Shown here in pieces: positions 29,950-38,341 of a DNA stretch of 55,761 nt. A model generated the notes under the pieces. That model was not told the DNA's origin. It was given only the letters and a program-made list of their open reading frames with translations, and ran no database searches. Every line of letters begins with the position of its first letter. The first letter of the stretch is position 1. The translations under genes were made by a program, and so were the position numbers. Source of the DNA: Xanthomonas euvesicatoria pv. euvesicatoria (GTDB lineage: Bacteria; Pseudomonadota; Gammaproteobacteria; Xanthomonadales; Xanthomonadaceae); the NCBI RefSeq assembly GCF_020880415.1, contig NZ_JAJIUJ010000018.1:1-55761 (forward strand), in the 5' to 3' direction.

Positions 29950-30981
29950 ATGGCCAAACCTTCAGACCGCACCACGCTCACTGCCCGTCCGCAGATGGCC
30001 GACATCGCGCGCATGGCGGGCGTGTCCGAGTCCACCGTGTCGCGGGCCCTGGCCGGCAGCCCGGTCGTGGCCGAACGCACGCGCGCCTACATCAAGCAGA
30101 TTGCGGCCGATGCCGGCTACCAGGTCGACCCGGTGGCACGCAGCCTGCGCGCCAAACGCTCCAACACCGTGAGCGTGGCAGTGCCGATGATGCATGCGCT
30201 GGATCAGCCGCTTTCGGACCCGTTCCTGATGACCATGCTGGCGCTGCTGGCCGAAGAACTCACCGGACGCGGCTACAGCATGCTGCTCTCCAAACTGGAC
30301 CGGCATCAGGATGGCTGGGTGGAACAACTCGCGCGCGGCAGCCGCTCCGACGGCGTGATCGTGCTGGGGCAAAGTTCCGAACACGCCGCGCTGGATGCAG
30401 CCGCACGCGACGGCCTGCCGATGGCGGTATGGGGCAGCCGCATCGATGGGCAGTCGTACATCAGCGTGGGTAGCGACAATTTCCAGGGCGGCGTGCTCGC
30501 CACCGACCATCTCATCGCCAGCGGCCGCCAGCGCATCGCCTTTCTGGGCGACGACCAATTGCCCGAGGTGGCACCGCGGTTTGCCGGCTATCGCCACGCG
30601 CTGGAGCGACACGGGCTGGAATTCGATACGCGGCTGCACGCGCGCAGCCATTTCGTCAGCGAAGATGCCTACCGCCTTACCCGCGCGATGCTCAAGAAAG
30701 CCGACCCGCCCGATGGCCTGTTCGCCGCCTCCGATGTCATCGCCGTGGGTGCAATCCGCGCCCTGGTCGAGGCCGGCCATCGCGTGCCGCAGGACATTTC
30801 GCTGGTGGGCTTTGACGACATCCCGCTGGCCGCCTACAGCCAACCGCCGTTGACCACCGTGCAGCAGGATCTGGGCCTGGCCGCGCGGTTGTTGGTAGAC
30901 CGGCTGCTGGCGTTGATTGCAGGCGAGCAGGTGCAATCGGTTGAAATGCCGGTGAAGCTGGTGGTGCGCGAGTCGGCGTGA
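29950..30981 (+). CDS. suxR: SuxR, LacI-family repressor of sucrose utilisation
   Basis: Transcriptional repressor of 343 aa. An N-terminal LacI helix-turn-helix (MADIARMAGVSESTVSRALAGS) and hinge region (PVARSLRAKRSNTVSV) lead into a sugar-binding domain ending ISLVGFDDIPLAAYSQPPLTTV. Gene order with suxC, suxA and suxB matches the known Xanthomonas sux locus, where SuxR represses the other sux genes in the absence of sucrose. Its probable operators are the two palindromes at 32563 and 32651. The ATG at 29950 was chosen because the extension to 29767 is not LacI-like. Confidence 0.93.
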   Translation: MAKPSDRTTLTARPQMADIARMAGVSESTVSRALAGSPVVAERTRAYIKQIAADAGYQVDPVARSLRAKRSNTVSVAVPMMHALDQPLSDPFLMTMLALLAEELTGRGYSMLLSKLDRHQDGWVEQLARGSRSDGVIVLGQSSEHAALDAAARDGLPMAVWGSRIDGQSYISVGSDNFQGGVLATDHLIASGRQRIAFLGDDQLPEVAPRFAGYRHALERHGLEFDTRLHARSHFVSEDAYRLTRAMLKKADPPDGLFAASDVIAVGAIRALVEAGHRVPQDISLVGFDDIPLAAYSQPPLTTVQQDLGLAARLLVDRLLALIAGEQVQSVEMPVKLVVRESA

Positions 30982-30986
30982 GGCGG

Positions 30987-31009
30987 AGATTCGGGATTCG
31001 GGATTGGGA
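30987..31009. repeat. Single arm of the GGGATTGGGGATTCG-type repeat
   Basis: GATTCGGGATTCGGGATTGG directly after the suxR stop codon. No paired arm is seen within the next 200 bp. Confidence 0.55.
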
Positions 31010-31032
31010 GATACCAGCCCGGCAACCCGCTT

Positions 31033-31056
31033 CCTTCTCCCGCCTGCGGGAGAAGG
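31033..31056. repeat. Perfect 11-bp hairpin of the CTCCCGC repeat type
   Basis: CCTTCTCCCGC (31033-31043) and GCGGGAGAAGG (31046-31056) form a perfect stem around a 2-base loop. GTGCCCGAAGGGCGAATGAGGG follows. It lies between the convergent suxR and suxC genes and may end both transcripts. It resembles the hairpin at 7475-7497. Confidence 0.7.
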
Positions 31057-31175
31057 TGCCCGAAGGGCGAATGAGGGCCGGCGGCCAGCCGATCCACCGT
31101 ACTCGCCACCCCAGGCAACCCGGCAGGCACTCGCGTCTGGCATCTGCGGCAGCCAGCGATGTCAGCCCCGCATTG

Positions 31176-32501
31176 CTACGCCCCTGCCGGGCTCGTCCCC
31201 TGCTTGCGGCCCCGTACGCACAGCATCGCCGCTGCCGCTGCCAGCATCAGCGCGCCGGCCAGACGGACCACGTTGCGCGGGTCGCCGTGCAGCACATGCT
31301 CGTAATACAGCGGCAAGGTGACGATCTGGATCAGCATCGGCAGCACGATGAACAGGTTGAACAAGCCCATGTACACGCCGGTGCGCTCGGACGGGATGCT
31401 GTCGGCCAGCATCAGATACGGGTTGCCCATCATGCTGGCCCAGGCCAGGCCAATGCCGATCATCGGCAGCAGCATCAGCCAGCGATTTTCGATGCCAGGC
31501 AGCAGCCACATGCCGATACCGGCGGCGACCAGGCAGGCCGCATGCGTGTACTTGGGACCGAAGCGACGCACCACCGGCACCATCGCAAACGCCGCCAGAA
31601 ACGCAACGAAGTTATAGAACCCGCCGATCTGTCCATTGACCAGGCCGGCCTCGCGGAAACCATGCGAGGTGGGGTCGGTGGTGCCGAACAACGTGGTCGA
31701 CAGCGACAGCACGATGTATTGCCAGTAGCAAAAGATCGCGTACCACTGAAACAGCATCACCGGGGCCAACTGGCGCATGGTGGGCGGCATCTCGCGCAGC
31801 GCGCTGCCGATTTCGCGCACCGTCGCACCCAGCCCGGCGCCGCGCTGGCGGATGCGTGCGATCTCTGCCGGCGCGATCGCCGGCTCGCGTACGCTGCGTG
31901 CGGTGAGCAGGATCGAGCCTGCTGAAAAGCCCGCGCCGATCACGAACGCGGCAATGGTGACATAAGGGATGTGGTGTGCGTTGGCAGCGTCCTGGTTCAT
32001 GCCCATCCACACCAGCAACGGCGGCGTGAGGTAGGCCAGCGTCTGCGCAAGGCCGGTGAATGCGCTCTGGGTGAGATACCCCAGCGGTCGCTGCGGCGGC
32101 GCCAGTACGTCACTCACCAGCGCACGGTAGGGCTCCATCGCCACGTTGTTGGCCGCATCCAGCACCCACAGCAGGCATACCGCCATCCACAGCGCGGTAC
32201 TGAACGGCATCGCCAGCAGGCACAGGCTGCACACCAGCGCGCCCAGCACCATGTACGGCATGCGCCGGCCCCACCGCGTCACCGAGCGGTCGCTCCACGC
32301 CCCTACGAACGGCTGCAGCACCAGGCCGGTGATCGGCCCGGCCAGCCACAGGTACGGCAGGTTGGCGTGGTCGGCGCCCAGATAGTTGTAGATCGGGCTC
32401 ATGTTGCTCTGCTGCAGCCCGAAGCTGTATTGCACGCCAAAAAACCCGGCGTTGAGCGCCAGGATGCGCGCGAAGGAGAGCTTAGGAACGGTCGACGACA
32501 T
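31176..32501 (-). CDS. suxC: SuxC, inner-membrane sucrose transporter
   Basis: Major facilitator/GPH-type sugar:H+ symporter of 441 aa with about 12 transmembrane helices. Visible features: FFGVQYSFGLQQSNMSPIY in TM1, the loop motif SDRSVTRWGRRMPY, DAANNVAMEPYRALVSD, and ADSIPSERTGVYMGLFN. These match sucrose transporters related to plant SUTs. In the Xanthomonas sux locus this protein brings sucrose across the inner membrane after SuxA. The ATG at 32501 (MSSTVPKL) was chosen; the frame upstream is non-family sequence that runs through the operators. It is divergent from suxA. Confidence 0.93.
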   Translation of the reverse strand: MSSTVPKLSFARILALNAGFFGVQYSFGLQQSNMSPIYNYLGADHANLPYLWLAGPITGLVLQPFVGAWSDRSVTRWGRRMPYMVLGALVCSLCLLAMPFSTALWMAVCLLWVLDAANNVAMEPYRALVSDVLAPPQRPLGYLTQSAFTGLAQTLAYLTPPLLVWMGMNQDAANAHHIPYVTIAAFVIGAGFSAGSILLTARSVREPAIAPAEIARIRQRGAGLGATVREIGSALREMPPTMRQLAPVMLFQWYAIFCYWQYIVLSLSTTLFGTTDPTSHGFREAGLVNGQIGGFYNFVAFLAAFAMVPVVRRFGPKYTHAACLVAAGIGMWLLPGIENRWLMLLPMIGIGLAWASMMGNPYLMLADSIPSERTGVYMGLFNLFIVLPMLIQIVTLPLYYEHVLHGDPRNVVRLAGALMLAAAAAMLCVRGRKQGTSPAGA

Positions 32502-32562
32502 GCAAGGCCCTGGGCATCGGTGCGGCTCCCGGTGGCCGCAGCGCACTGTACCCTGCCGTTGA

Positions 32563-32576
32563 TGCAATCGATTGTA
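32563..32576. promoter_or_regulatory. Putative SuxR operator, suxC-proximal
   Basis: Palindrome TGCAATCGATTGTA, with the even-spaced centre typical of LacI-family operators. It lies 62 bp upstream of the suxC start codon. An identical copy is at 32651. Confidence 0.78.
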
Positions 32577-32600
32577 ACGCTGCATCGCAGCACGTTTCCC

Positions 32601-32620
32601 CATCTGAAATAAATCAGATG
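32601..32620. promoter_or_regulatory. CRP/Clp-like palindrome between the sux operators
   Basis: CATCTGA-N6-TCAGATG is a perfect 7-bp dyad. It resembles the CRP/Clp site TGTGA-N6-TCACA with one change per half. Its centre (32610.5) is almost midway between the two operator palindromes, a good place to influence both divergent promoters. Binding is inferred only. Confidence 0.5.
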
Positions 32621-32650
32621 CAACTTGCCATTTATGTTGCGACGCAAGAT

Positions 32651-32664
32651 TGCAATCGATTGTA
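32651..32664. promoter_or_regulatory. Putative SuxR operator, suxA-proximal
   Basis: Second identical palindrome TGCAATCGATTGTA, 104 bp upstream of the suxA start codon and 88 bp centre to centre from the first. Paired identical sites at this distance suggest that SuxR represses both promoters, perhaps by looping. Confidence 0.78.
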
Positions 32665-32767
32665 GTGCAGCGTATTACTGCGCTCGCACTGCAGGCCACA
32701 TGGCCACTCCCTGGGAGGGGACGATGCAGGCGTCGGCACACCACCATCTGTGAGAGAGAGAATCGCA

Positions 32768-35230
32768 ATGTCCACCTTGCACACCATGCGCCTGCATGCC
32801 CTGGCCTGCGCGGTCGTCTCCTGCCTGTGCGCGCCCGTCGCGCTGGCCCAGGACACCGCCGCCGCTGCGCCGGCCACGCCGCCGGCTGCCGACAGCGCCG
32901 CGGTCAATCTGGATTCGGTGTTCGTCACCGGCACCTCCACCGCCACCGCCACCACCAAATTGAAATCCAGCGTCTCGGTCAGCACCGTCGGCGCCGAGGC
33001 GATCGAACAATCGGCGCCGCGCAGCACGGCAGAAATCTTCCGCAACATTCCCGGCATCCGCTCCGAATCCAGCGGTGGCGAAGGCAATGCCAACATCGCC
33101 GTGCGCGGTTTGCCGGTGGCCTCCGGCGGTGCGAAATTCCTGCAACTGCAGGAAGACGGCCTGCCGGTGATGGAGTTCGGCGATATCGCCTTCGGCAACT
33201 CGGACATCTTCCTGCGTTCGGATTTCACCCTGGACCGCATCGAAGCCATCCGCGGCGGTTCGGCGTCCACCTTCACCAGCAACGCGCCCGGCGGCATCAT
33301 CAACTTCATCAGCAAGACCGGTGACACCGCAGGCGGCAGCGTCGGCGTCAGCCGCGGCCTGGACTACGACAACACCCGCATCGACTTCGATTACGGCGCA
33401 CCGTTCGCCGAGCAATGGCAGTTCAACATTGGCGGCTTCTTCCGCCAGGGCGATGGCGTGCGCGATGCCGGCTACACCACCGACAAGGGTGGCCAGCTCA
33501 AGGCCAACCTCACCCGCCTGTTCGACAACGGCTACGTGCGCCTGTACGGCAAATACCTCAACGACCGCGCCGCCGGCTACCTGCCGGTGCCCACCTCGGT
33601 GCGCGGCCGCGATGGCTCGCCAGACCTGGGTGGCTTTCCCGGTTTCGATCCAGGCAACGACACCTTGTACAGCCGCAACTTTCGCACCGACGTGGGCCTG
33701 GACGGCAACAACCAGACGCGCCGCACCGATCTGGGCGACGGCATGCATCCCATCTCGCGCACCATCGGTGCCGAGGCCTGGTTCGACCTGGGCAATGGCT
33801 GGAACCTGAGCGAGAAGTTCCGCGTCGCCGACAACAGCGGCCGCTTCGTCAGCCCGTTCCCGGCCGAAGTCACCGACGCCGCGTCGCTGGCCGCTTCCAT
33901 CGGCGGTGCCGGTGCGCAACTGGTGGAAGCCGGCGGACCCAATGCCGGCCAGGCCTACACCGGCAACGCGATTCGCACCCACCTGTTCAACGTGGCCATC
34001 AACGACCTGGGCAACGTCACCAACGACCTCAGCGTCTCGCGCGAGTTCGGCGGCGACGGGCGCACGCTGAACCTGCGCATGGGCTATTACAGCTCACGCC
34101 AGACCATCGACATGGACTGGACCTGGAACTCGTACGTGCAGAGCCTGGGCCGCAATTCGCGCTTGCTCAACGTGGTGGACGCGGCCGGCGTCTCACGCTC
34201 GCAGAACGGCCTGTACGCCTACGGCACGCCGTTCTGGGGCGACTGCTGCGTCACCCGCAGCTACGACGTGCGCTACGACGTCAACGCGCCCTACGTTGCG
34301 CTCACCTTCGACAGCGGCAAGTTCAGCGTCGACGGCAGCCTGCGCTACGACATGGGCGATGCGCGCGGCAGCTACAACGGCACTGCCATCGCACAGAACC
34401 TGGATGTCAACGGCGATGGCGTGATCCAACCGGTGGAACAGCGCGTGGCCACGGTGGACACCGCCAATTCGCGCCCGGTGGACTACGACTGGAATTACCT
34501 GTCGTACTCGCTGGGCGGCAACTATCTGATCACCGACGACCTGGGCGCGTTTGCGCGCATCAGCCGCGGCGCACGCGCCAACGCAGACCGGTTGTTGTTC
34601 GGCGTGGTGCGCGACGACGGTTCGGTGTCTTCCGAGGAAGGCGTCAACGTGGTGCGCCAGGCCGAAGCCGGCCTGAAGTGGCGCCGCGACGGGCTGAGCC
34701 TGTTCGCCACCGCGTTCTCGGCACGGACCCAGGAGCAGAATTTCGAAATCACCAGCCAGCGGTTCTTCAATCGCAGCTATGAAGCGCACGGCGTGGAACT
34801 GGAAGCCAGCTATCGCTACCAAGGCTTCACCCTCAACGGCGGCCTGACCTGGACCGATGCAGAGATCTCGCGCGATCAGATCACCCCGGAAAATACCGGC
34901 AACGTGCCGCGTCGTCAGGCCGATGTGGTGTGGCAGCTCACACCCAGCTACCGCGGCGACAGCTACCAGTTCGGCGTGAACCTGATCGGCACCACCGACG
35001 CCTACACGCAAGACGCCAATCAGTTGAAGATGCCCGGCTATACGCAGGTGAACCTGTTCGGCGACTACCGCGTCACCGACGCGCTCACCGTGGCGCTCAA
35101 CGTCAACAACCTGTTCAACACCTTTGGCCTGACCGAAGCCGAAGAGGCGACCATCCCGGCCAATGGCATCATCCGCGCGCGCTCGATTGCCGGCCGTACC
35201 ACCAGCATCAGCCTGCGTTACGACTTTTAA
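32768..35230 (+). CDS. suxA: SuxA, TonB-dependent sucrose receptor
   Basis: Outer-membrane TonB-dependent transporter of 820 aa, energised by TonB-ExbBD. Order: signal peptide ending PVALAQ; a TonB-box-like VFVTGTS; a plug domain (AEIFRNIPGIRSESSGGEGNAN..., DRIEAIRGGSASTF, GGIINFISKTG); and a C-terminal barrel ending with the aromatic strand ISLRYDF. In Xanthomonas, SuxA takes up sucrose at the cell surface with high affinity. The ATG at 32768 follows GAGAGAGAG; an in-frame GTG at 32750 is less likely. suxB starts 34 bp after its stop, so both probably share a transcript. Confidence 0.94.
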   Translation: MSTLHTMRLHALACAVVSCLCAPVALAQDTAAAAPATPPAADSAAVNLDSVFVTGTSTATATTKLKSSVSVSTVGAEAIEQSAPRSTAEIFRNIPGIRSESSGGEGNANIAVRGLPVASGGAKFLQLQEDGLPVMEFGDIAFGNSDIFLRSDFTLDRIEAIRGGSASTFTSNAPGGIINFISKTGDTAGGSVGVSRGLDYDNTRIDFDYGAPFAEQWQFNIGGFFRQGDGVRDAGYTTDKGGQLKANLTRLFDNGYVRLYGKYLNDRAAGYLPVPTSVRGRDGSPDLGGFPGFDPGNDTLYSRNFRTDVGLDGNNQTRRTDLGDGMHPISRTIGAEAWFDLGNGWNLSEKFRVADNSGRFVSPFPAEVTDAASLAASIGGAGAQLVEAGGPNAGQAYTGNAIRTHLFNVAINDLGNVTNDLSVSREFGGDGRTLNLRMGYYSSRQTIDMDWTWNSYVQSLGRNSRLLNVVDAAGVSRSQNGLYAYGTPFWGDCCVTRSYDVRYDVNAPYVALTFDSGKFSVDGSLRYDMGDARGSYNGTAIAQNLDVNGDGVIQPVEQRVATVDTANSRPVDYDWNYLSYSLGGNYLITDDLGAFARISRGARANADRLLFGVVRDDGSVSSEEGVNVVRQAEAGLKWRRDGLSLFATAFSARTQEQNFEITSQRFFNRSYEAHGVELEASYRYQGFTLNGGLTWTDAEISRDQITPENTGNVPRRQADVVWQLTPSYRGDSYQFGVNLIGTTDAYTQDANQLKMPGYTQVNLFGDYRVTDALTVALNVNNLFNTFGLTEAEEATIPANGIIRARSIAGRTTSISLRYDF

Positions 35231-35264
35231 GGACCCCGCGCCGGGCCCTGCCCGGCGACCTCTG

Positions 35265-37184
35265 ATGAGCACCTCCCCGATCGATTCCACCGCATTGCGC
35301 GCGGCCTTCGCCGCGCCGCTGGACCCGCAACGCGCCGACGTGCTGTTGTCGCGCTACGACCAGCACGCGTCGCGTTTGCTGGATGCCTTGCACGCGCTCT
35401 ACGGCCAGCGTGCCGACTATGCATCGTGGCTGGCGCAGTGGCTGGGCGAGATAGGCACGATCGCCCGGCAACGCCCGCAAGCCTTGCAAGCGCTCGACAG
35501 CACCCGGCACGCCGGTTGGTTCGGCGAACAGCACATGCTCGGCTACAGCGCCTACGCAGACCGCTTTGCCGGCACGCTGCAGGGCGTGGCCGAACGCGTG
35601 CCGTATCTGCAGGAACTGGGCGTGCGCTACCTGCATCTGCTGCCATTCCTGCGCGCACGCGCCGGCGACAACGACGGCGGCTTTGCGGTCAGCGACTACG
35701 GCCAGGTGGCACCCAGCCTGGGCACCAACGACGACTTGATCGCACTCACCACCCGCCTGCGCGAAGCGGGCATCAGCCTGTGCGCGGACTTCGTGCTCAA
35801 TCACACCGCCGACGATCACGCCTGGGCACAGGCGGCCCGCGCCGGCGATGCACGTTATCTGGATTACTACCACCACTTTGCCGACCGCAGCCTGCCCGAC
35901 CGGTACGAAGCCACGCTGGGGCAGGTGTTTCCGCACACAGCGCCTGGCAACTTCACCTGGGTGGACGACACCGCGCAATGGATGTGGACCACGTTCTATC
36001 CGTATCAATGGGATTTGAACTGGAGCAACCCGGCCGTATTCGGCGATATGGCCCTGGCGATGCTGCGGCTGGCCAACCTGGGCGTGGAAGCATTCCGCCT
36101 GGATTCCACGGCCTATCTGTGGAAGCGTATCGGCACCGATTGCATGAACCAGCCCGAAGCGCACACCTTGCTGGTGGCTCTGCGCGCGGTGACCGATATC
36201 GTCGCGCCGGCGGTGGTGATGAAGGCCGAAGCCATCGTGCCGATGACGCAACTGCCGCCATACTTCGGGAGCGGCACGGACCAGGGCCACGAATGCCATC
36301 TGGCCTATCACAGCAGCTTGATGGCGGCCGGCTGGTCGGCGCTGGCGTTGCAACGCGGCGACATCCTGCACAACGTGATCGCGCACAGCCCACCGCTGCC
36401 GCGCCACTGTGCATGGTTGAGTTATGTGCGTTGCCATGACGATATCGGCTGGAATGTGCTGCAGCACGAAGCCAGCGGCAATGCAGCGCAACCGCCGTTT
36501 TCGCTACGCGATGTGGCGCGCTTCTATGCCAACGCGGTGCCTGGCAGTTACGCGCGCGGCGAGAGTTTCCAGAGCAGCGGCGACGGCGTGCATGGAACCA
36601 ATGGCATGGCTGCTGCACTTGCGGGCATCCAGGCCGCGCAGGAGGCAGGCGATGCGGCGGCGTTGGCGGTTGCAGTGGACCGGCTGGTGTTGCTGTATGC
36701 CATTGCGCTTGCCATGCCGGGTGTCCCGCTGATCTACATGGGCGACGAATTGGCGATGGTCAATGACCCCGGCTATCGCGACGATCCGCTCCGCCAGCAT
36801 GAAGGCCGTTGGCTGCATCGGCCGGCGATGGATTGGCAGCTTGCCGCGCAACGTCACGATGCCAACAGCCTGAGTGGCAAGGTGTACCGACGTTTGCGTG
36901 GATTGATCCGGAAACGTACCGCACTCACCGCGTTGGCGGCGGATCAGGCATTGGGCAGCATCGCGTTGAACGATGCTCGCGTGTTCGCGTTGACGCGTGG
37001 CGAGAGCTTTATCGCCTTGCATAACTTCAGTGACCAGCCGCTCGACGTGGAGCTTGCGGCGGTCGGCGTCGATGGATGGACGCTGCTGGCCATCGACGAC
37101 GCGGTCGATGCTGCGGCCGTGAGCGACGATGTATCGATCGTGCTTCCGCCTTACGGCGTGCGTTGGTTGCAGCGTAAGGGCTGA
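35265..37184 (+). CDS. suxB: SuxB, amylosucrase (GH13)
   Basis: Glycoside hydrolase family 13 enzyme of 639 aa that splits sucrose and transfers glucose to alpha-1,4-glucan, releasing fructose. Catalytic residues by position: nucleophile D280 (FRLDST), acid/base E322 (MKAEAIV), H391 and D392 (RCHDDIGW), matching the spacing known for Neisseria amylosucrase (D286, E328, H392, D393). The N-terminal helical domain and C-terminal beta domain typical of amylosucrases are present, and no signal peptide is seen, so it likely acts in the cytoplasm on sucrose imported by SuxC. The ATG at 35265 was chosen because the frame upstream overlaps suxA. Confidence 0.94.
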   Translation: MSTSPIDSTALRAAFAAPLDPQRADVLLSRYDQHASRLLDALHALYGQRADYASWLAQWLGEIGTIARQRPQALQALDSTRHAGWFGEQHMLGYSAYADRFAGTLQGVAERVPYLQELGVRYLHLLPFLRARAGDNDGGFAVSDYGQVAPSLGTNDDLIALTTRLREAGISLCADFVLNHTADDHAWAQAARAGDARYLDYYHHFADRSLPDRYEATLGQVFPHTAPGNFTWVDDTAQWMWTTFYPYQWDLNWSNPAVFGDMALAMLRLANLGVEAFRLDSTAYLWKRIGTDCMNQPEAHTLLVALRAVTDIVAPAVVMKAEAIVPMTQLPPYFGSGTDQGHECHLAYHSSLMAAGWSALALQRGDILHNVIAHSPPLPRHCAWLSYVRCHDDIGWNVLQHEASGNAAQPPFSLRDVARFYANAVPGSYARGESFQSSGDGVHGTNGMAAALAGIQAAQEAGDAAALAVAVDRLVLLYAIALAMPGVPLIYMGDELAMVNDPGYRDDPLRQHEGRWLHRPAMDWQLAAQRHDANSLSGKVYRRLRGLIRKRTALTALAADQALGSIALNDARVFALTRGESFIALHNFSDQPLDVELAAVGVDGWTLLAIDDAVDAAAVSDDVSIVLPPYGVRWLQRKG

Positions 37185-37282
37185 ACATACCCGATAGGCG
37201 TAAGCGGTGATTGGCCGCGCGTTTGGTGAGCCGCATCTTCGCCTAAGCGCGCTCCGCGCAATCACCTACTGATGCAAGCGCA

Positions 37283-37317
37283 GCATGGCCCGCGCACCAG
37301 GAGCGCGCGGGCCATGC
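37283..37317 (+). terminator. Strong 13-bp hairpin downstream of suxB
   Basis: GCATGGCCCGCGC (37283-37295) pairs perfectly with GCGCGGGCCATGC (37305-37317). It lies directly before the classic terminator at 37322 and may protect or help end the sux transcript. Confidence 0.6.
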
Positions 37318-37321
37318 CTTG

Positions 37322-37346
37322 AGCCCCGACGGGAACGGGGCTTTTT
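37322..37346 (+). terminator. Intrinsic terminator of the suxAB transcript
   Basis: AGCCCCG/CGGGGCT 7-bp stem around a 7-base loop followed by TTTTT (to 37346). It lies after suxB and before the convergent DJ-1/PfpI gene. Confidence 0.8.
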
Positions 37347-37369
37347 CAAGACCCGTCAATTGCCAGGAA

Positions 37370-38050
37370 TCAGCGCTTTGCCAGCGCCAGCAGCGTTTCT
37401 GCGGTTTTCTCCGAAGACGCCGGGTTCTGACCGGTGACCAGGGTGCCGTCGGTGACCACGTACACGCCCCAGTCGGCGCCCTTTTCGTACTTGCCGCCGA
37501 GTTCGGTCAGCACGTCTTCGACCAGGAACGGCACGATCTTGGTCAGGCCCACGCCCTCTTCTTCGCTGTTGGTGAAACCTGTGACGCGGCGGCCATTGAC
37601 CAGTGGCTTGCCGTCGCTACCCTTGACCCGACGCAGCGCGCCTGGTGCGTGGCACACCAGACCATGCGGCTTGTTGGCCTTGGCAAAGGTCTCGATCAGC
37701 GCGATGGAATCGGCGTCTTCAGCCAGATCCCAGAGCGGGCCGTGGCCGCCCGGGTAGAACAGCACATCGAAGTCCTCGGCCTTGATGTCGGCCAGACGGT
37801 GCGTGCTAGCGAGGGCCTTCTGCGCATCCTGGTCCTGCTTGAAGCGTTTGGTGGCGTCGGTTTGTGCGTCGGGCTCGTCGCTCTTGGGATCCAGCGGCGG
37901 CTGGCCACCCTTGGGCGAGACAAGGGTGATGTCCGCGCCTGCATCCTTGAACACGTAATACGGCGCGGCAAATTCTTCCAGCCAAAACCCGGTCTTCTTG
38001 CCGGTGTCACCAAGCTGGTCGTGGGACGTCAGTACCATCAAAACTTTCAT
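37370..38050 (-). CDS. DJ-1/PfpI family protein (Hsp31-like)
   Basis: Cytoplasmic class I glutamine amidotransferase-like protein of 226 aa. The nucleophile elbow Cys133-His134 (LVCHAPGAL) and the GFWLEEFAAPYYVF segment with its acidic residues match Hsp31/DJ-1 type glyoxalases, which convert methylglyoxal to lactate or act as chaperones. GFTNSEEEGVGLTKIVPFLVED is another conserved family block. The start MKVLMVLTS at 38050 fits the family. It is transcribed alone, convergent to suxB. Exact activity is not determinable. Confidence 0.88.
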   Translation of the reverse strand: MKVLMVLTSHDQLGDTGKKTGFWLEEFAAPYYVFKDAGADITLVSPKGGQPPLDPKSDEPDAQTDATKRFKQDQDAQKALASTHRLADIKAEDFDVLFYPGGHGPLWDLAEDADSIALIETFAKANKPHGLVCHAPGALRRVKGSDGKPLVNGRRVTGFTNSEEEGVGLTKIVPFLVEDVLTELGGKYEKGADWGVYVVTDGTLVTGQNPASSEKTAETLLALAKR

Positions 38051-38341
38051 CGCATTGCCTCGTGTCATGGCCCAACTGGGCAAGGCGGCCAGTGTGCAGT
38101 TCAGCCCGTTGCAGCCTCGTGTAGAGCGCGTGGTGCCCGCTGCATGTGTTCATGAATGTTGCGATCGCGTCCAACAAGCCAATGCAGTTGACAGGCGCGC
38201 CGCCGGTGCTCCGGGCGCCGCACGTGTCTTTTTACATGCCGGCTTTTGCGCGCCATTCGCGCCCACCCAACAATGTCTCGCCAGCTGTGTCAGCAACTGT
38301 CGGGCGCTGCGATGCGCCGCAACGGCAGCAAACGCCTCGCC

